From: Deltaproteobacteria bacterium
GTDB lineage: Bacteria > Desulfobacterota > Desulfuromonadia > Desulfuromonadales > JAAYDE01
Reading direction: 5' to 3'
DNA length: 47,442 nt
NCBI GenBank assembly: GCA_016934985.1
Contig: JAFGRU010000023.1
Location: forward strand, 1 to 47,442
Shown: positions 8,912 to 17,290 of the stretch, in pieces
Numbering within the stretch: the stretch's first letter is position 1
Layout of the letters: each line of letters opens with the position of its first letter
The notes under the pieces: generated by a model
What the model was told of the DNA's origin: nothing
Databases searched by the model: none
What the model saw: only the letters and a program-made list of their open reading frames with translations
Translations under genes and position numbers: made by a program

Positions 8912-9187
8912 TTACGCCACTTGCTTCAGACGTCTCCGAAAACGGGGCCGTTCTGAAATAAAATCTTCAATCTCCTTGACCGCCGGGATCCTGCCTGCCA
9001 CTCGAACACTGTCATCAATTACCAAGGCAGGAGAAACATACACCCTGTTATCAATCATTTTTTTCGTATCCCGATGAAGATGCACCTCAGCTTCCACACC
9101 GGAGCGATTGAGCGCTTCCCGAACATTTTCCATAACCAGATCGCATCGTTTTCCGCCTTCGGGTTTGCAAAGGATGTCTATGCGCAT
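8912..9187 (-). CDS. Small thioredoxin-fold protein
   Basis: Protein of 91 aa whose pattern MRIDILCKPEGGKRCDLVMENVREAL...VYVSPALVIDDSVRVAGRIP fits a minimal thioredoxin/glutaredoxin fold: a beta strand, a cysteine loop, a helix, the cis-Pro motif SPALVIDD, and the GRIP segment. The usual CxxC is replaced by two cysteines six residues apart (C7 and C15, CKPEGGKRC), so classic dithiol chemistry is uncertain. A strong RBS (GGGAGG) precedes the ATG. It has its own promoter with an overlapping inverted repeat. A role in redox, metal or metalloid handling is possible but not shown by context. Confidence 0.75.
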   Translation of the reverse strand: MRIDILCKPEGGKRCDLVMENVREALNRSGVEAEVHLHRDTKKMIDNRVYVSPALVIDDSVRVAGRIPAVKEIEDFISERPRFRRRLKQVA

Positions 9188-9213
9188 AGCACCTCCCTTC
9201 CAGAGAAAAAATT

Positions 9214-9259
9214 ATTACTTTTTCAGTAATTATTATACTCTAAAAAACTAAAATAGCAA
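9214..9259 (-). promoter_or_regulatory. Promoter with overlapping inverted repeat, thioredoxin-fold gene
   Basis: Read on the minus strand: TTGCTA (-35, 9259-9254), 16-bp spacer, TATAAT (-10, 9238-9233), then the inverted repeat ATTACT-GAAAA-AGTAAT at 9230-9214 over the likely start site. The position suggests an operator bound by a small repressor. The regulator is not identified here. Confidence 0.55.
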
Positions 9260-9329
9260 CGAGTTTTCTTTATTTTTTTAACTATTTAAGCACATTTTTT
9301 GAAATGTTTAATTTTAAGATATCCACGGA

Positions 9330-11957
9330 TCAATCCGCATTTTTTTCCTCGAGCCTGTGGTTAATAACCAGTTGTCCTTCTTCCTCGCTGACAGTGATAA
9401 TCTCACCATCAAAGATATCTCCGCTAATCAAAGCACGGCCGATGCGGGTTTCCAGCTCATGCTGAATAAAACGCTTCAAAGGGCGTGCGCCATATACCGG
9501 CTCGTATGCCGTACGGGCAATGAATTCCACAGCTGAATCCGAAAGATTTAACTGTAAACGCCGCGAATCAAGGCGTTTTTGAAGGTCATGGACCTGAAGA
9601 ACGATAATATCCTTGATCTCCGCCATGGAAAGAGGTTTGAACATGACAATGTCATCCACCCGGTTGAGAAACTCAGGCCGGAAATTGCGCCGTAACTCCC
9701 CCATAACTGCCTTGCGGGAGTCCTCGCGAATGGTTCCATCGTCGCTCACGCCATCCAGAAGGTATTGAGAACCGACATTGGAAGTCATGATGATGACGGT
9801 ATTTTTGAAGTCTATGGTTCGACCTTGGGCATCGGTTACACGTCCATCGTCAAGTATCTGCAAAAGCACGTTAAAAACATCGTTATGGGCCTTTTCGACC
9901 TCATCAAAGAGGATAACGGAATAGGGTTTGCGCCGGACCGCTTCGGTCAACTGCCCGCCTTCCTCATAACCGATATATCCCGGAGGAGCACCGAGTAAGC
10001 GGCTGACCGTATGCTTTTCCATGTATTCCGACATATCGATGCGCACCATGTGGTCTTCGCTGTCGAACAAAGTCTCTGCTAAACTTTTGGCCAGCTCGGT
10101 TTTGCCGACCCCGGTCGGACCGAGGAAAATGAACGAGCCGATAGGCCGGCGGGGGTCCTTGATTCCGGCACGGGCACGAATGATGGCATCCGCCACGAGT
10201 TGCACGGCCTCGTCCTGCCCGATAACGCGCTGGTGCAGCACCTGATCAAGCTTGAGTAGCTTTTCCCGCTCGCCTTCCACCAGACGGGTAACGGGAATAC
10301 CTGTCCAGCGCGAAACGATATCGGCGATCTCTTCTTCCGCAACCTCCTCCCGAAGCAGACGGTTGCCTTCATGCGCACTGCTGATTTGATCTTCCCTTTC
10401 GTGAAGATCCTTTTCCAACTGAGGCAGGCGCCCGTGTTTGAGCTCGGCAGCACGGTTCAGATCATATTCCCGCTCAGCCACAGCGATTTCCTGATTAACC
10501 TTCTCAATTTCCTCACGAATCTTCTGTACTCGACCAATGCCTTCCTTTTCGGAAGTCCACTGGGCCGACAGGCGATCCGCCTCGTGCTTGTACTCCGCCA
10601 ACTCCTTTCGCAGATGCTGGAGACGGTCCTGGCTGGCAGGATCTTTTTCCTTTTTCAGAGCCGCCTCTTCGATTTCCAACTGCATGACTTTACGGGTCAC
10701 CGCATCGAGTTCGGTCGGTAAAGAGTCGATCTCCGTACGTATCATTGCGCAGGCCTCATCCACCAGGTCAATGGCCTTGTCCGGAAGAAAACGGTCGGTA
10801 ATATAGCGATGGCTCAAAGTGGCGGCCGCCACCAGAGCATTGTCCTGAATGCGGACCCCGTGATGAACCTCAAAACGTTCCTTGAGACCGCGCAGGATGC
10901 TGACGGTATCTTCTACTGTCGGTTCTTCAACCAGAAGCGGCTGAAAACGGCGCTCCAGGGCCTTGTCTTTTTCTATGTACTGGCGATACTCGTCAAGGGT
11001 CGTGGCGCCGATGCAATGCAGTTCTCCGCGCGCCAGCATGGGTTTCAGCATATTGCCCGCATCCATGGAACCTTCAGCTTTGCCGGCGCCGACAATGGTG
11101 TGAAGCTCATCAATGAAAAGGATAATACGGCCATCGCTTCCCTTGATTTCGTTCAATACCGCCTTGAGCCGTTCTTCAAATTCCCCCCGGTACTTGGCGC
11201 CGGCAATCAGGGCTCCCATATCGAGAGCAAAAACGGTTTTCTCCTTTAATCCCTCCGGCACATCACCGCGCACTATGCGATGAGCCAGGCCCTCCACAAC
11301 AGCGGTCTTACCGACGCCAGGTTCACCGATCAACACCGGGTTGTTTTTGGTTTTGCGGGAAAGAACCCGAATGATGCGCCGGATTTCATCGTCACGGCCG
11401 ATGACCGGGTCCAGTTTGCCCTTCTGTACTTCTTCCACCAGATCCCGGCCATACTTTTCAAGGGCTTCATAAGTCCCCTCCGGATCGGGGCTGGTAACCC
11501 GCTGAGCACCCCGAATCTGCGTCAAGACCTCCAGAATGCGGTCCTTTTGAATGCCATACTCTTTAAAAAGCCGGCCAACTGCGGTTCCCTCTTTTTCGCC
11601 ACACAGAGCAAGGAGAATATGCTCAACACTTATAAATTCATCCTTGAGATGGTTGGCTTCCTCTTCAGCTTTCAAAAGCAGTCTGTTCATTCTCTGGGTT
11701 ACATATATCCGGCCGGCTTCCACCCCCGGTCCCGACACGGAAGGACGTTTGGTCAGTTCCTTCTCCAGGGATCGGACAAACGCTTGGGTCGAAACACCGA
11801 TCTTTTCAAGTAAACGGGGGATCAAGCCGCCTTTCTGCCCCAGGAGAGCAGCCAGCAGATGCTCGGAATCCACTTCCACATGACCGAGTTTCAAAGCCCG
11901 GTCCTGAGCATTCTGGATGGCTTCCTGGGTTTTTTCCGTCATTTTATTGGGATTCAT
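9330..11957 (-). CDS. clpB: ATP-dependent disaggregase ClpB
   Basis: Hexameric AAA+ chaperone of 875 aa that, with DnaK and small heat-shock proteins, resolubilises aggregates. It has an N-terminal double Clp repeat (about 5-145), a first AAA module with Walker A GEPGVGKT (about 205) and Walker B FIDELHT, and a coiled-coil M domain of about 120 residues (400-530), diagnostic of ClpB over ClpA/ClpC. The second AAA module has GPTGVGKT (about 605) and a C-terminal domain. Full length for the family. ATG at 11957 or the in-frame ATG five codons later are both possible. It lies downstream of two hsp20 genes, after a hairpin, as the third gene of a stress operon. Confidence 0.96.
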   Translation of the reverse strand: MNPNKMTEKTQEAIQNAQDRALKLGHVEVDSEHLLAALLGQKGGLIPRLLEKIGVSTQAFVRSLEKELTKRPSVSGPGVEAGRIYVTQRMNRLLLKAEEEANHLKDEFISVEHILLALCGEKEGTAVGRLFKEYGIQKDRILEVLTQIRGAQRVTSPDPEGTYEALEKYGRDLVEEVQKGKLDPVIGRDDEIRRIIRVLSRKTKNNPVLIGEPGVGKTAVVEGLAHRIVRGDVPEGLKEKTVFALDMGALIAGAKYRGEFEERLKAVLNEIKGSDGRIILFIDELHTIVGAGKAEGSMDAGNMLKPMLARGELHCIGATTLDEYRQYIEKDKALERRFQPLLVEEPTVEDTVSILRGLKERFEVHHGVRIQDNALVAAATLSHRYITDRFLPDKAIDLVDEACAMIRTEIDSLPTELDAVTRKVMQLEIEEAALKKEKDPASQDRLQHLRKELAEYKHEADRLSAQWTSEKEGIGRVQKIREEIEKVNQEIAVAEREYDLNRAAELKHGRLPQLEKDLHEREDQISSAHEGNRLLREEVAEEEIADIVSRWTGIPVTRLVEGEREKLLKLDQVLHQRVIGQDEAVQLVADAIIRARAGIKDPRRPIGSFIFLGPTGVGKTELAKSLAETLFDSEDHMVRIDMSEYMEKHTVSRLLGAPPGYIGYEEGGQLTEAVRRKPYSVILFDEVEKAHNDVFNVLLQILDDGRVTDAQGRTIDFKNTVIIMTSNVGSQYLLDGVSDDGTIREDSRKAVMGELRRNFRPEFLNRVDDIVMFKPLSMAEIKDIIVLQVHDLQKRLDSRRLQLNLSDSAVEFIARTAYEPVYGARPLKRFIQHELETRIGRALISGDIFDGEIITVSEEEGQLVINHRLEEKNAD

Positions 11958-11983
11958 AATCTATCTATTTCCTCTATTATTAA

Positions 11984-12021
11984 CACAAAGCCCGGAGAGG
12001 ATTTCCCCACCGGGCTTTGTG
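11984..12021 (-). terminator. hsp20-clpB intercistronic hairpin / attenuator
   Basis: Perfect 12-bp stem CACAAAGCCCGG/CCGGGCTTTGTG with a 14-nt loop between hsp20 and clpB. On the minus strand it is followed only by TTAATAAT, not a clean T run, so read-through into clpB is likely. It would set hsp20 above clpB. Confidence 0.6.
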
Positions 12022-12043
12022 GATGTCACGTTGATTCAGGTCA

Positions 12044-12442
12044 TCAGTGCCTGGTCTCGATTTTGATCTGTTTTGGTTTAGCTGCTTCTGCCTTGGGAAG
12101 TTTGAGGGTCAGCACCCCATTATGAAATTCCGCACTCGCTTTTTCCCTGTCAATGCCCTCATTCAGCTGGAATCTCCGATGATATTCACGAGGCTCAAAC
12201 TCCCGATGAATATTTTCACCACTTGCTGCAACACCCCCGTGACCTTCAATTACCAGTATATCATTCTCAATGCCGATGGAAATGCTTTCTTTTTCGGCAC
12301 CCGGCATATCGGCAACCAGGGTCAATCCGTCATCGTACTCAAGGATATCGACCGGTGGGACGAAATAATGTTTGCCGTTGCGGGTTTTTTCCACTTTCTC
12401 AATATTACCGCCTGATTGAACTGTCATCTCTTTATTTTCCAT
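12044..12442 (-). CDS. Hsp20/alpha-crystallin family small heat-shock protein
   Basis: ATP-independent holdase of 132 aa. The alpha-crystallin domain runs about 28-120 with DMPGAEKESISIGIENDILVIEGH and the family signature ending ASAEFHNGVLTLKLPKAE (G-V-L-x-L-x-L-P). The C terminus PKQIKIETRH carries an I-x-I motif used for oligomerisation. The short N-terminal arm is hydrophilic. It lies 42 bp after a second, divergent hsp20 gene and upstream of clpB, so the three products likely form one aggregate-handling pathway. Confidence 0.92.
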   Translation of the reverse strand: MENKEMTVQSGGNIEKVEKTRNGKHYFVPPVDILEYDDGLTLVADMPGAEKESISIGIENDILVIEGHGGVAASGENIHREFEPREYHRRFQLNEGIDREKASAEFHNGVLTLKLPKAEAAKPKQIKIETRH

Positions 12443-12484
12443 GGTATTTGTCCTCCATTAATATTTTTTGTCAGGGAAAATATC

Positions 12485-12940
12485 TCAGGCTGCCTTAACC
12501 AGAACCTTTTTCGGTTTGGCCTCTTCCGCCTTCGGAAGTTTGACCCGCAGCAGGCCGTCTTTATAGGTCGCGTCCGCATTGGAAGAATCGATGGAGTATG
12601 GCAGCTCAACCGTCCTTAAAAACCTGCCGCCCCCCCGCTCCCTGCGATGATAAACATGCTTCCCTTCGACGGGAGTTTCAACCTTTCTCTCCCCAGAGAG
12701 GGTCAGGGTATTGCGGAGAACATTCATTTCCACCTCTTCCGGCTTGATCCCAGGCAGCAAGGCTTCAACATAAACATTGTCCTCATCCTGGTAGACATTT
12801 AATTTAGGAAATCCTCTGCCGGTAAATTCCGGATAGAATAAACCTTCCCAGCTTTGGCGTCCGTTTTCAAGTCCCCTCAAAACATCATTCATTTCCCTGC
12901 TCACATTTTCCATTTCTTTGAATAAATCCCAGCGTACCAT
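12485..12940 (-). CDS. Hsp20/alpha-crystallin family small heat-shock protein
   Basis: First gene of the chaperone operon, 151 aa. The N-terminal arm MVRWDLFKEMENVSREMNDVLRG is amphipathic, typical of bacterial class A small Hsps. The alpha-crystallin domain (about 42-140) contains EALLPGIKPEEVEMNVLRNTLTLSGER, then RFLRTVELPYSIDSSNADATYKDGLLRVKLPKAEE. It ends PKKVLVKAA, with a V-x-V variant of the I-x-I anchor. Strong RBS GAGGAGGT. About 55 bp upstream of the ATG lies a sigma-54-like promoter, and beyond it the gene for a sigma-54 activator. Confidence 0.93.
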   Translation of the reverse strand: MVRWDLFKEMENVSREMNDVLRGLENGRQSWEGLFYPEFTGRGFPKLNVYQDEDNVYVEALLPGIKPEEVEMNVLRNTLTLSGERKVETPVEGKHVYHRRERGGGRFLRTVELPYSIDSSNADATYKDGLLRVKLPKAEEAKPKKVLVKAA

Positions 12941-12995
12941 TGTCTTACCTCCTCTTAGAAATTTCCTGTTCGATTCGTATTTGCCTTTCTAAGAT

Positions 12996-13011
12996 TCCAA
13001 ATGGCATGCCA
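12996..13011 (-). promoter_or_regulatory. Putative sigma-54 promoter of hsp20-hsp20-clpB
   Basis: On the minus strand TGGCATGCCATTTGGA matches the consensus TGGCAYG-N4-TTGCW at all positions except C to G in the -12 element. The -24 and -12 blocks have the correct spacing. It predicts a start near 12985 and a 45-nt leader containing the RBS. No good sigma-70 -35/-10 pair is evident at this position. Confidence 0.55.
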
Positions 13012-13080
13012 GTTTTATAAAATTTTTTTCTTCTTTATTTTCGATAAGTTACAGATTTTGATGATATTTACCCCGTATGC

Positions 13081-13126
13081 TTGCGACGTTGCATCCTGTT
13101 GCACTGCGACACTTGCAACGTCGCAA
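13081..13126. promoter_or_regulatory. Inverted-repeat array, likely enhancer (UAS) for the sigma-54 activator
   Basis: TTGCGACGTTGCA (13081-13093) and its exact reverse complement TGCAACGTCGCAA (13114-13126) flank a third related imperfect palindrome, TGTTGCACTGCGACA, at 13098-13112. Each arm is itself near-palindromic around ACGT. The array is 70-115 bp upstream of the -24 element, the usual distance for enhancer-binding proteins, and 31 bp past the end of the activator gene. Confidence 0.6.
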
Positions 13127-13157
13127 CCAAACAGTGCCAAAAGGGATAAACGAATAT

Positions 13158-14642
13158 TCAGCAATCAAGATCTTTGCGGCCGAGGTCAAACTTGCGCAGA
13201 TAGCGATAAACCGTGGCACGGTGAACGCCAAGGCGCCGCGCCATCTCGGAGATATTCCCGGCGGCTGCACGATATGCCCGGCGAAACGTCTCTTCGTCCA
13301 ATTCGGAAGGACATGTCGATTTGCTGAAAGAGGATTGGGGGGGAAGGACCTCTAACTGCACCACCTGGTCTTCAGGGGCATTAAGGAGAGGATGCCCGGA
13401 AGTCAACGGGATGGGAGGAATAATGGTATCTGCGCCGGCCTTGCCCCGGCTCGAATCCTCCCAGCGTTCAGGACTCAATTGCTGACGTTCGCGAACCCAA
13501 TCCCGAAAAGCACGAGCTCCGACAACCTCACCCTCGGTTTCAACCACAATTCTCTCCAGAACATTTTTCAGTTCCCGGATGTTTCCCGGCCACAGATACG
13601 ACTGAAGGAGGTTCGTGGCCTCAGGGGTCAGGCGTTTGATGTTTTTACGATATTTGCTATTAAGAGCTCCCAGAAAATGGGAAGTCAGAAAAGGAATATC
13701 CTCAATACGTTCACGCAACGAAGGCAGGTGGATTCTGAGAATGGCCAGACGATGATAGAGATCCGAGCGAAATCGTCCGGCCGCAACATCTTTTTCTAGA
13801 GAAACATTGGTTGCACAGATCACCCTCACATCGATAGGTGTTTCTCTTTCAGATCCGACTCTCTCAATGGTCCGGTTTTCCAACACACGAAGAAGCTTTA
13901 CCTGGGTCGAAAGAGGCATGTCACCAACCTCATCAAGGAATATGCTTCCCCCTTGAGCCCTCTCAAAACGTCCCTTATGAGTACGCAGAGCACCGGTAAA
14001 AGCACCTTTTTCATGCCCAAAAAGTTCCGATTCAAGCAATTCTTTGGAGATAGCGGAACAATTTACCGCAACATAGGGCCTGGACGAACGTGGGCTTTCA
14101 TTGTGAAGAGCTCGAGCCACCAACTCTTTGCCGGTTCCGGTCTCTCCAGTTATGACAACCGAAGCATCGGATGGCCCATAAAGCTTAATCTTCCGGAAAA
14201 CCTCCAGGGTCGCAGGACTGACGCCGACCATTCCCTGAAAAACCTGGGGAGCCTCCGCTTCTTTAAAACGGAGTTCCTGAAAAAAGAACTGAACGCCGGA
14301 CTGGAGAGAATCTTCGAAGTGTGGTTCGGGCTGGGCAAAAGCAGTCAGTTCAACACCCGGGCCGCCGGGGACAAGGCGGATACGGAGATTCGAAAAGGAT
14401 CTCCCTTGAACAAAAATATCCTGGGCAAGATCACTTAGTGAAGGCACCGCTTGGGGAAACATGTCGTCCACAGTGATCGGAGACAGGTCTTCCAGGGCAA
14501 TATTCAGCAACCTCCCCAACTTGGGTGAAATCTCACGAACCAACCAGCGGCCCTCACGAAGTAGAAGCACCAGATCGGGAATTCGCGCCGGCAGGTTTTG
14601 ATAACGATTTTGTTCGCCAGTCAAAAAGAACCCCTGTATCAA
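13158..14642 (-). CDS. Sigma-54-dependent transcriptional activator with PAS-like sensor domain
   Basis: Enhancer-binding protein of 494 aa. The N-terminal domain (about 20-105) looks PAS-like and has no receiver Asp, so it is probably ligand- or protein-controlled rather than phosphorylated. The AAA+ domain (about 138-370) has Walker A GETGTGKE (166-173), the sigma-54-contacting loop GAFTGA (213-218) and Walker B SIFLDEVGD. A linker of about 75 residues leads to a Fis-type helix-turn-helix (about 455-490: GNISEMARRLGVHRATVYRYLRKF). The start at 14642 is TTG; a TTG six codons in has a better RBS (CAGGGG). It is immediately upstream of, and on the same strand as, hsp20-hsp20-clpB, so control of that operon is the natural inference. 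Confidence 0.9.
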   Translation of the reverse strand: MIQGFFLTGEQNRYQNLPARIPDLVLLLREGRWLVREISPKLGRLLNIALEDLSPITVDDMFPQAVPSLSDLAQDIFVQGRSFSNLRIRLVPGGPGVELTAFAQPEPHFEDSLQSGVQFFFQELRFKEAEAPQVFQGMVGVSPATLEVFRKIKLYGPSDASVVITGETGTGKELVARALHNESPRSSRPYVAVNCSAISKELLESELFGHEKGAFTGALRTHKGRFERAQGGSIFLDEVGDMPLSTQVKLLRVLENRTIERVGSERETPIDVRVICATNVSLEKDVAAGRFRSDLYHRLAILRIHLPSLRERIEDIPFLTSHFLGALNSKYRKNIKRLTPEATNLLQSYLWPGNIRELKNVLERIVVETEGEVVGARAFRDWVRERQQLSPERWEDSSRGKAGADTIIPPIPLTSGHPLLNAPEDQVVQLEVLPPQSSFSKSTCPSELDEETFRRAYRAAAGNISEMARRLGVHRATVYRYLRKFDLGRKDLDC

Positions 14643-14700
14643 CCAATGAATGGATTAATTTCAGCCACTCTCAGAATAGCTAATCGGAAATAATGAATAA

Positions 14701-14713
14701 CTAGGAGTCCTAG
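14701..14713. promoter_or_regulatory. Palindrome between activator and transporter genes
   Basis: CTAGGA-G-TCCTAG, a perfect 6-bp inverted repeat about one base, sits in the divergent region between the sigma-54 activator (start 14642) and the DASS transporter. It may be an operator. The surrounding 14643-14863 is AT-rich with no other clear signal. Confidence 0.35.
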
Positions 14714-14863
14714 CTCATATATGAAAGTTTATTTTGAAAGTTAATTTAAGTATTTGAAATTTTTTTTCAACCTCAGCGCTTGAGATATTCAAGTCTTACA
14801 TTGATAATGAAGATTATTCGGTTAATGTCCTCTGAAAACAATTTTTACCTTTTCACTGCAACC

Positions 14864-16213
14864 ATGAAATTTTCCTGGAAAAATCTCTGCATCCTGATTC
14901 TGGCCATGAGCGCAGTTCCGGCCCTGGCCCTCTCGCCCCTGGCGGCGGACCTCCCCACCCGCGTAAGTGCCGGGATTTTTGCTTTGGCCCTTATTTTGTG
15001 GGTGACGGAAGCCGTCCCTTTGTATGTCACCAGCTTGCTGATCCTGTTCTTTAATGCGGCATTCCTTGCGCCCCTGGTGCCAGTCAAGCACACAATTTTT
15101 CTGGCACCATTTTTTTCCGATATCATCGCCCTCTTTCTGGGGGGATTGCTACTGGCGGAAGCGGGCCATAAATATCACATTGACGAATGGTTTGCCGACT
15201 GGATACTGAGATTTTCCGGCTCCAAACCGCGGAACATCCTCCTGGCCATGATGATAACCACCGCCACACTCTCCATGTGGATGTCCAATACGGCAACCAC
15301 GGCCATGATGCTCCTCATCGCCGGGGCCGTGATCGTGCCTTTAGGTGAAGGCAGCGACTTTGCCAAAGCCTTTTTTATCGGCATCCCTTTCTCCGCCAAC
15401 CTCGGCGGCATGATGACACCGGTCGGGACCCCGCCCAACGCCATCGCCATGCAGGCCATAAACAATTTACAGCCGGGGGCCATGACCTTTCTCGACTGGA
15501 TGCTGGTTTCCTGCCCGCTGGTCATCCTTCTGCTGTTAATACTCTGGGGCCTGCTCCTTCTTCAACACCCGGCCCCCAAAATCCGCATTACCACCCGTCC
15601 CGATTTCCACATCCGTTTCAACCTGCAGACCATAACAGTCATGATTATATTTTTCCTGACCGTTATCCTGTGGTTGACCAAGGATTTCCACGGCATGACC
15701 TCAGGGACTGTCGCCCTGATACCGGCCATCGTTTTCCTCGGCACCGGTATTCTTGACAAACGGGATTTCAAAAACATCTCCTGGGACGTTCTCTTCCTGG
15801 TGGGCGGCGGACTGTCCCTGGCTGTAGCCATGAAGGAAGGGGGACTGAACGATTTTATGATTCAGCAGCTTCCCATAAACGAGTTGAGCCTCGGGTCCCT
15901 GATGCTGGTTTTCATCTTAGTCGGCGCCGTCTTGACGACCTTCATGAGCAACACAGCGACCGCCAACCTGATCGTGCCCCTCGCCTTCATCATTCCAGGC
16001 ATTACCGGCCTGCCTCTGGCCATCGGCACGGCCCTGGCGGTCTCGGCGACCATGATCATGCCGGTTTCCACACCTCCCAACGCCATAGCCTACAGTTCCG
16101 GCCTCCTTACCATGAAAGACATGGTGCGAACCGGGTTCATCATATCCCTCATCGCCATCGTCGTGATTGTGACTCTGGGCTATGGCTGGTGGAGGCTTTT
16201 GGGATACTTCTAA
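14864..16213 (+). CDS. SLC13/DASS family sodium-coupled anion (dicarboxylate/sulfate) transporter
   Basis: Integral membrane carrier of about 449 aa and some 11 helices. The two inverted halves each carry the ligand/Na+ signatures: MSNTATTAMM followed by GTPPNAIAMQ, and MSNTATANLIVP followed by STPPNAIAYSSG. These SNT and TPPNA motifs are diagnostic of DASS carriers such as VcINDY. The frame is open further 5' from a TTG at 14780, with ATGs at 14807 and 14825. I chose 14864 (MKFSWKNLCIL) because it places a normal short N terminus before helix 1, although no strong RBS is seen for any candidate. The substrate cannot be read from sequence. C4-dicarboxylates would suit a fermenter or metal reducer. 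Confidence 0.88.
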   Translation: MKFSWKNLCILILAMSAVPALALSPLAADLPTRVSAGIFALALILWVTEAVPLYVTSLLILFFNAAFLAPLVPVKHTIFLAPFFSDIIALFLGGLLLAEAGHKYHIDEWFADWILRFSGSKPRNILLAMMITTATLSMWMSNTATTAMMLLIAGAVIVPLGEGSDFAKAFFIGIPFSANLGGMMTPVGTPPNAIAMQAINNLQPGAMTFLDWMLVSCPLVILLLLILWGLLLLQHPAPKIRITTRPDFHIRFNLQTITVMIIFFLTVILWLTKDFHGMTSGTVALIPAIVFLGTGILDKRDFKNISWDVLFLVGGGLSLAVAMKEGGLNDFMIQQLPINELSLGSLMLVFILVGAVLTTFMSNTATANLIVPLAFIIPGITGLPLAIGTALAVSATMIMPVSTPPNAIAYSSGLLTMKDMVRTGFIISLIAIVVIVTLGYGWWRLLGYF

Positions 16214-16245
16214 CCAAAGATAGCTACAACCAAGGAGAAATCTGT

Positions 16246-16644
16246 ATGGAGGAATTGCAAGAAACTTCTAAACGAGAAACCTGTCCCACGTGCGGCTCCA
16301 CCCACATGATCAATAATCATTTTCTGGAGCACCAGAAACATGACCGGGTTTTGGTTGAATGCGCCCAATGCGGCCACCTGGTAGCTAAATACATTCTCCG
16401 CAACTATATCGATCCCGGCTTCCATTATGAACAGTTTCTTAAACTTGCCAAAATTCATCAGGATTTCAGCAGCGGCCGAAAAACCCTGGAAAACTTTCAG
16501 GCACTTCAGGAAAAAGCCAGAATCCAGTTTACGCAGGTAAAAAAACTTATCGAGGAAAACGCGGATAAGGACAACTCAACCATTCAGGACTTATTTTCAA
16601 AGCTCCATGTCCTCGAAGACAGCTATCAGGCTTTTGGTGAGTAG
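16246..16644 (+). CDS. Zinc-ribbon protein with helical C terminus
   Basis: Unrecognised 132-aa protein. The N terminus has a CPTCGSTH...CAQCGH arrangement (about residues 13-46) that should bind one zinc. The remainder is charged and helical (QEKARIQFTQVKKLIEENADKD). The ATG at 16246 follows AAGGAG at good distance; the open frame extends upstream into the transporter gene but without an RBS. It starts 32 bp after the transporter stop and may be co-transcribed. The zinc ribbon resembles those of nucleic-acid-associated accessory proteins, but no function is assigned. Confidence 0.75.
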   Translation: MEELQETSKRETCPTCGSTHMINNHFLEHQKHDRVLVECAQCGHLVAKYILRNYIDPGFHYEQFLKLAKIHQDFSSGRKTLENFQALQEKARIQFTQVKKLIEENADKDNSTIQDLFSKLHVLEDSYQAFGE

Positions 16645-16805
16645 AAAAACCTGCCTCCATGAGTTATGACCGGGTAATAGCGCAAGTCATTGACCTGCCT
16701 AAGCCATCAAAAATCACCGACGAACCTACGGGCGCGCCTCAGATTTTTGAAATACTTTTTCATGTCAAGCACTGCCCCCCCCAGCCCACGGATTAAGGTT
16801 AAATA

Positions 16806-17273
16806 TCAGGATCTCAAACAAGCGATGAGACGCTTGGGGTTTTTCAATAAATCCAAAGCCGAGCAGATATCCCGGCAAAGAACATCTGCTGCTTGAGCTG
16901 TCCCCGCAAAAAGGCCTTCAGTGCCCAAAACGGCAACACCGAGGATCGCTTCCCGGAGCATGAGGCGGTCATTGCGGCCGTTGCCTATGCAGACACAATG
17001 CTCGACACCCAACTTTTGGACGTAACTGAGTTTCTGGATATCCTGACGGTCTGTGTGCAGCACCTCCAAAGTGACGGGTAAACCATGAACCTCCGCAAGG
17101 GCACTGCCCATGGTGTCGGCCGTCACCACATGAACTGAAATCTGTCCCGAAAGTGATTTTATCCGTTCCCCCACACCCTCTAATAAATGTCCATCAAGAG
17201 CCATGGTACCGTTGAAATCCAAAACCAGATCCTTTAAGTCCAACTTTTCAAAACCGGGAATATCAATAATCAT
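16806..17273 (-). CDS. HAD-like phosphatase, soluble P-type-ATPase-like
   Basis: Protein of 155 aa with HAD motif I as LVLDFNGTMALDG (about 16-28), motif II VVTADT, and motif IV-like CVCIGNGRNDRLMLREA, followed by GTEGLFAGTAQAADVL. This matches the single-domain HAD family that resembles the P domain of P-type ATPases. The nucleophile Asp is kept, but the second motif I position is Asn rather than the Asp used by phosphatases. The ATG at 17273 is preferred over an in-frame TTG three codons earlier. It lies 17 bp after a CPA2 antiporter gene, so the pair is probably one operon. The 3' end contains a small CAAGCG/CGCTTG hairpin with a T run on the opposite strand. Confidence 0.8.
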   Translation of the reverse strand: MIIDIPGFEKLDLKDLVLDFNGTMALDGHLLEGVGERIKSLSGQISVHVVTADTMGSALAEVHGLPVTLEVLHTDRQDIQKLSYVQKLGVEHCVCIGNGRNDRLMLREAILGVAVLGTEGLFAGTAQAADVLCRDICSALDLLKNPKRLIACLRS

Positions 17274-17290
17274 AGCAACCAACCCATTTC

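Noticed and set aside
16819..16844. CAAGCG/CGCTTG hairpin with GGGTTTTT as terminator of the zinc-ribbon gene
   Set aside because: Only a 6-bp stem and it lies within the coding 3' end of the convergent HAD gene. Possible but too weak to list as a firm terminator.
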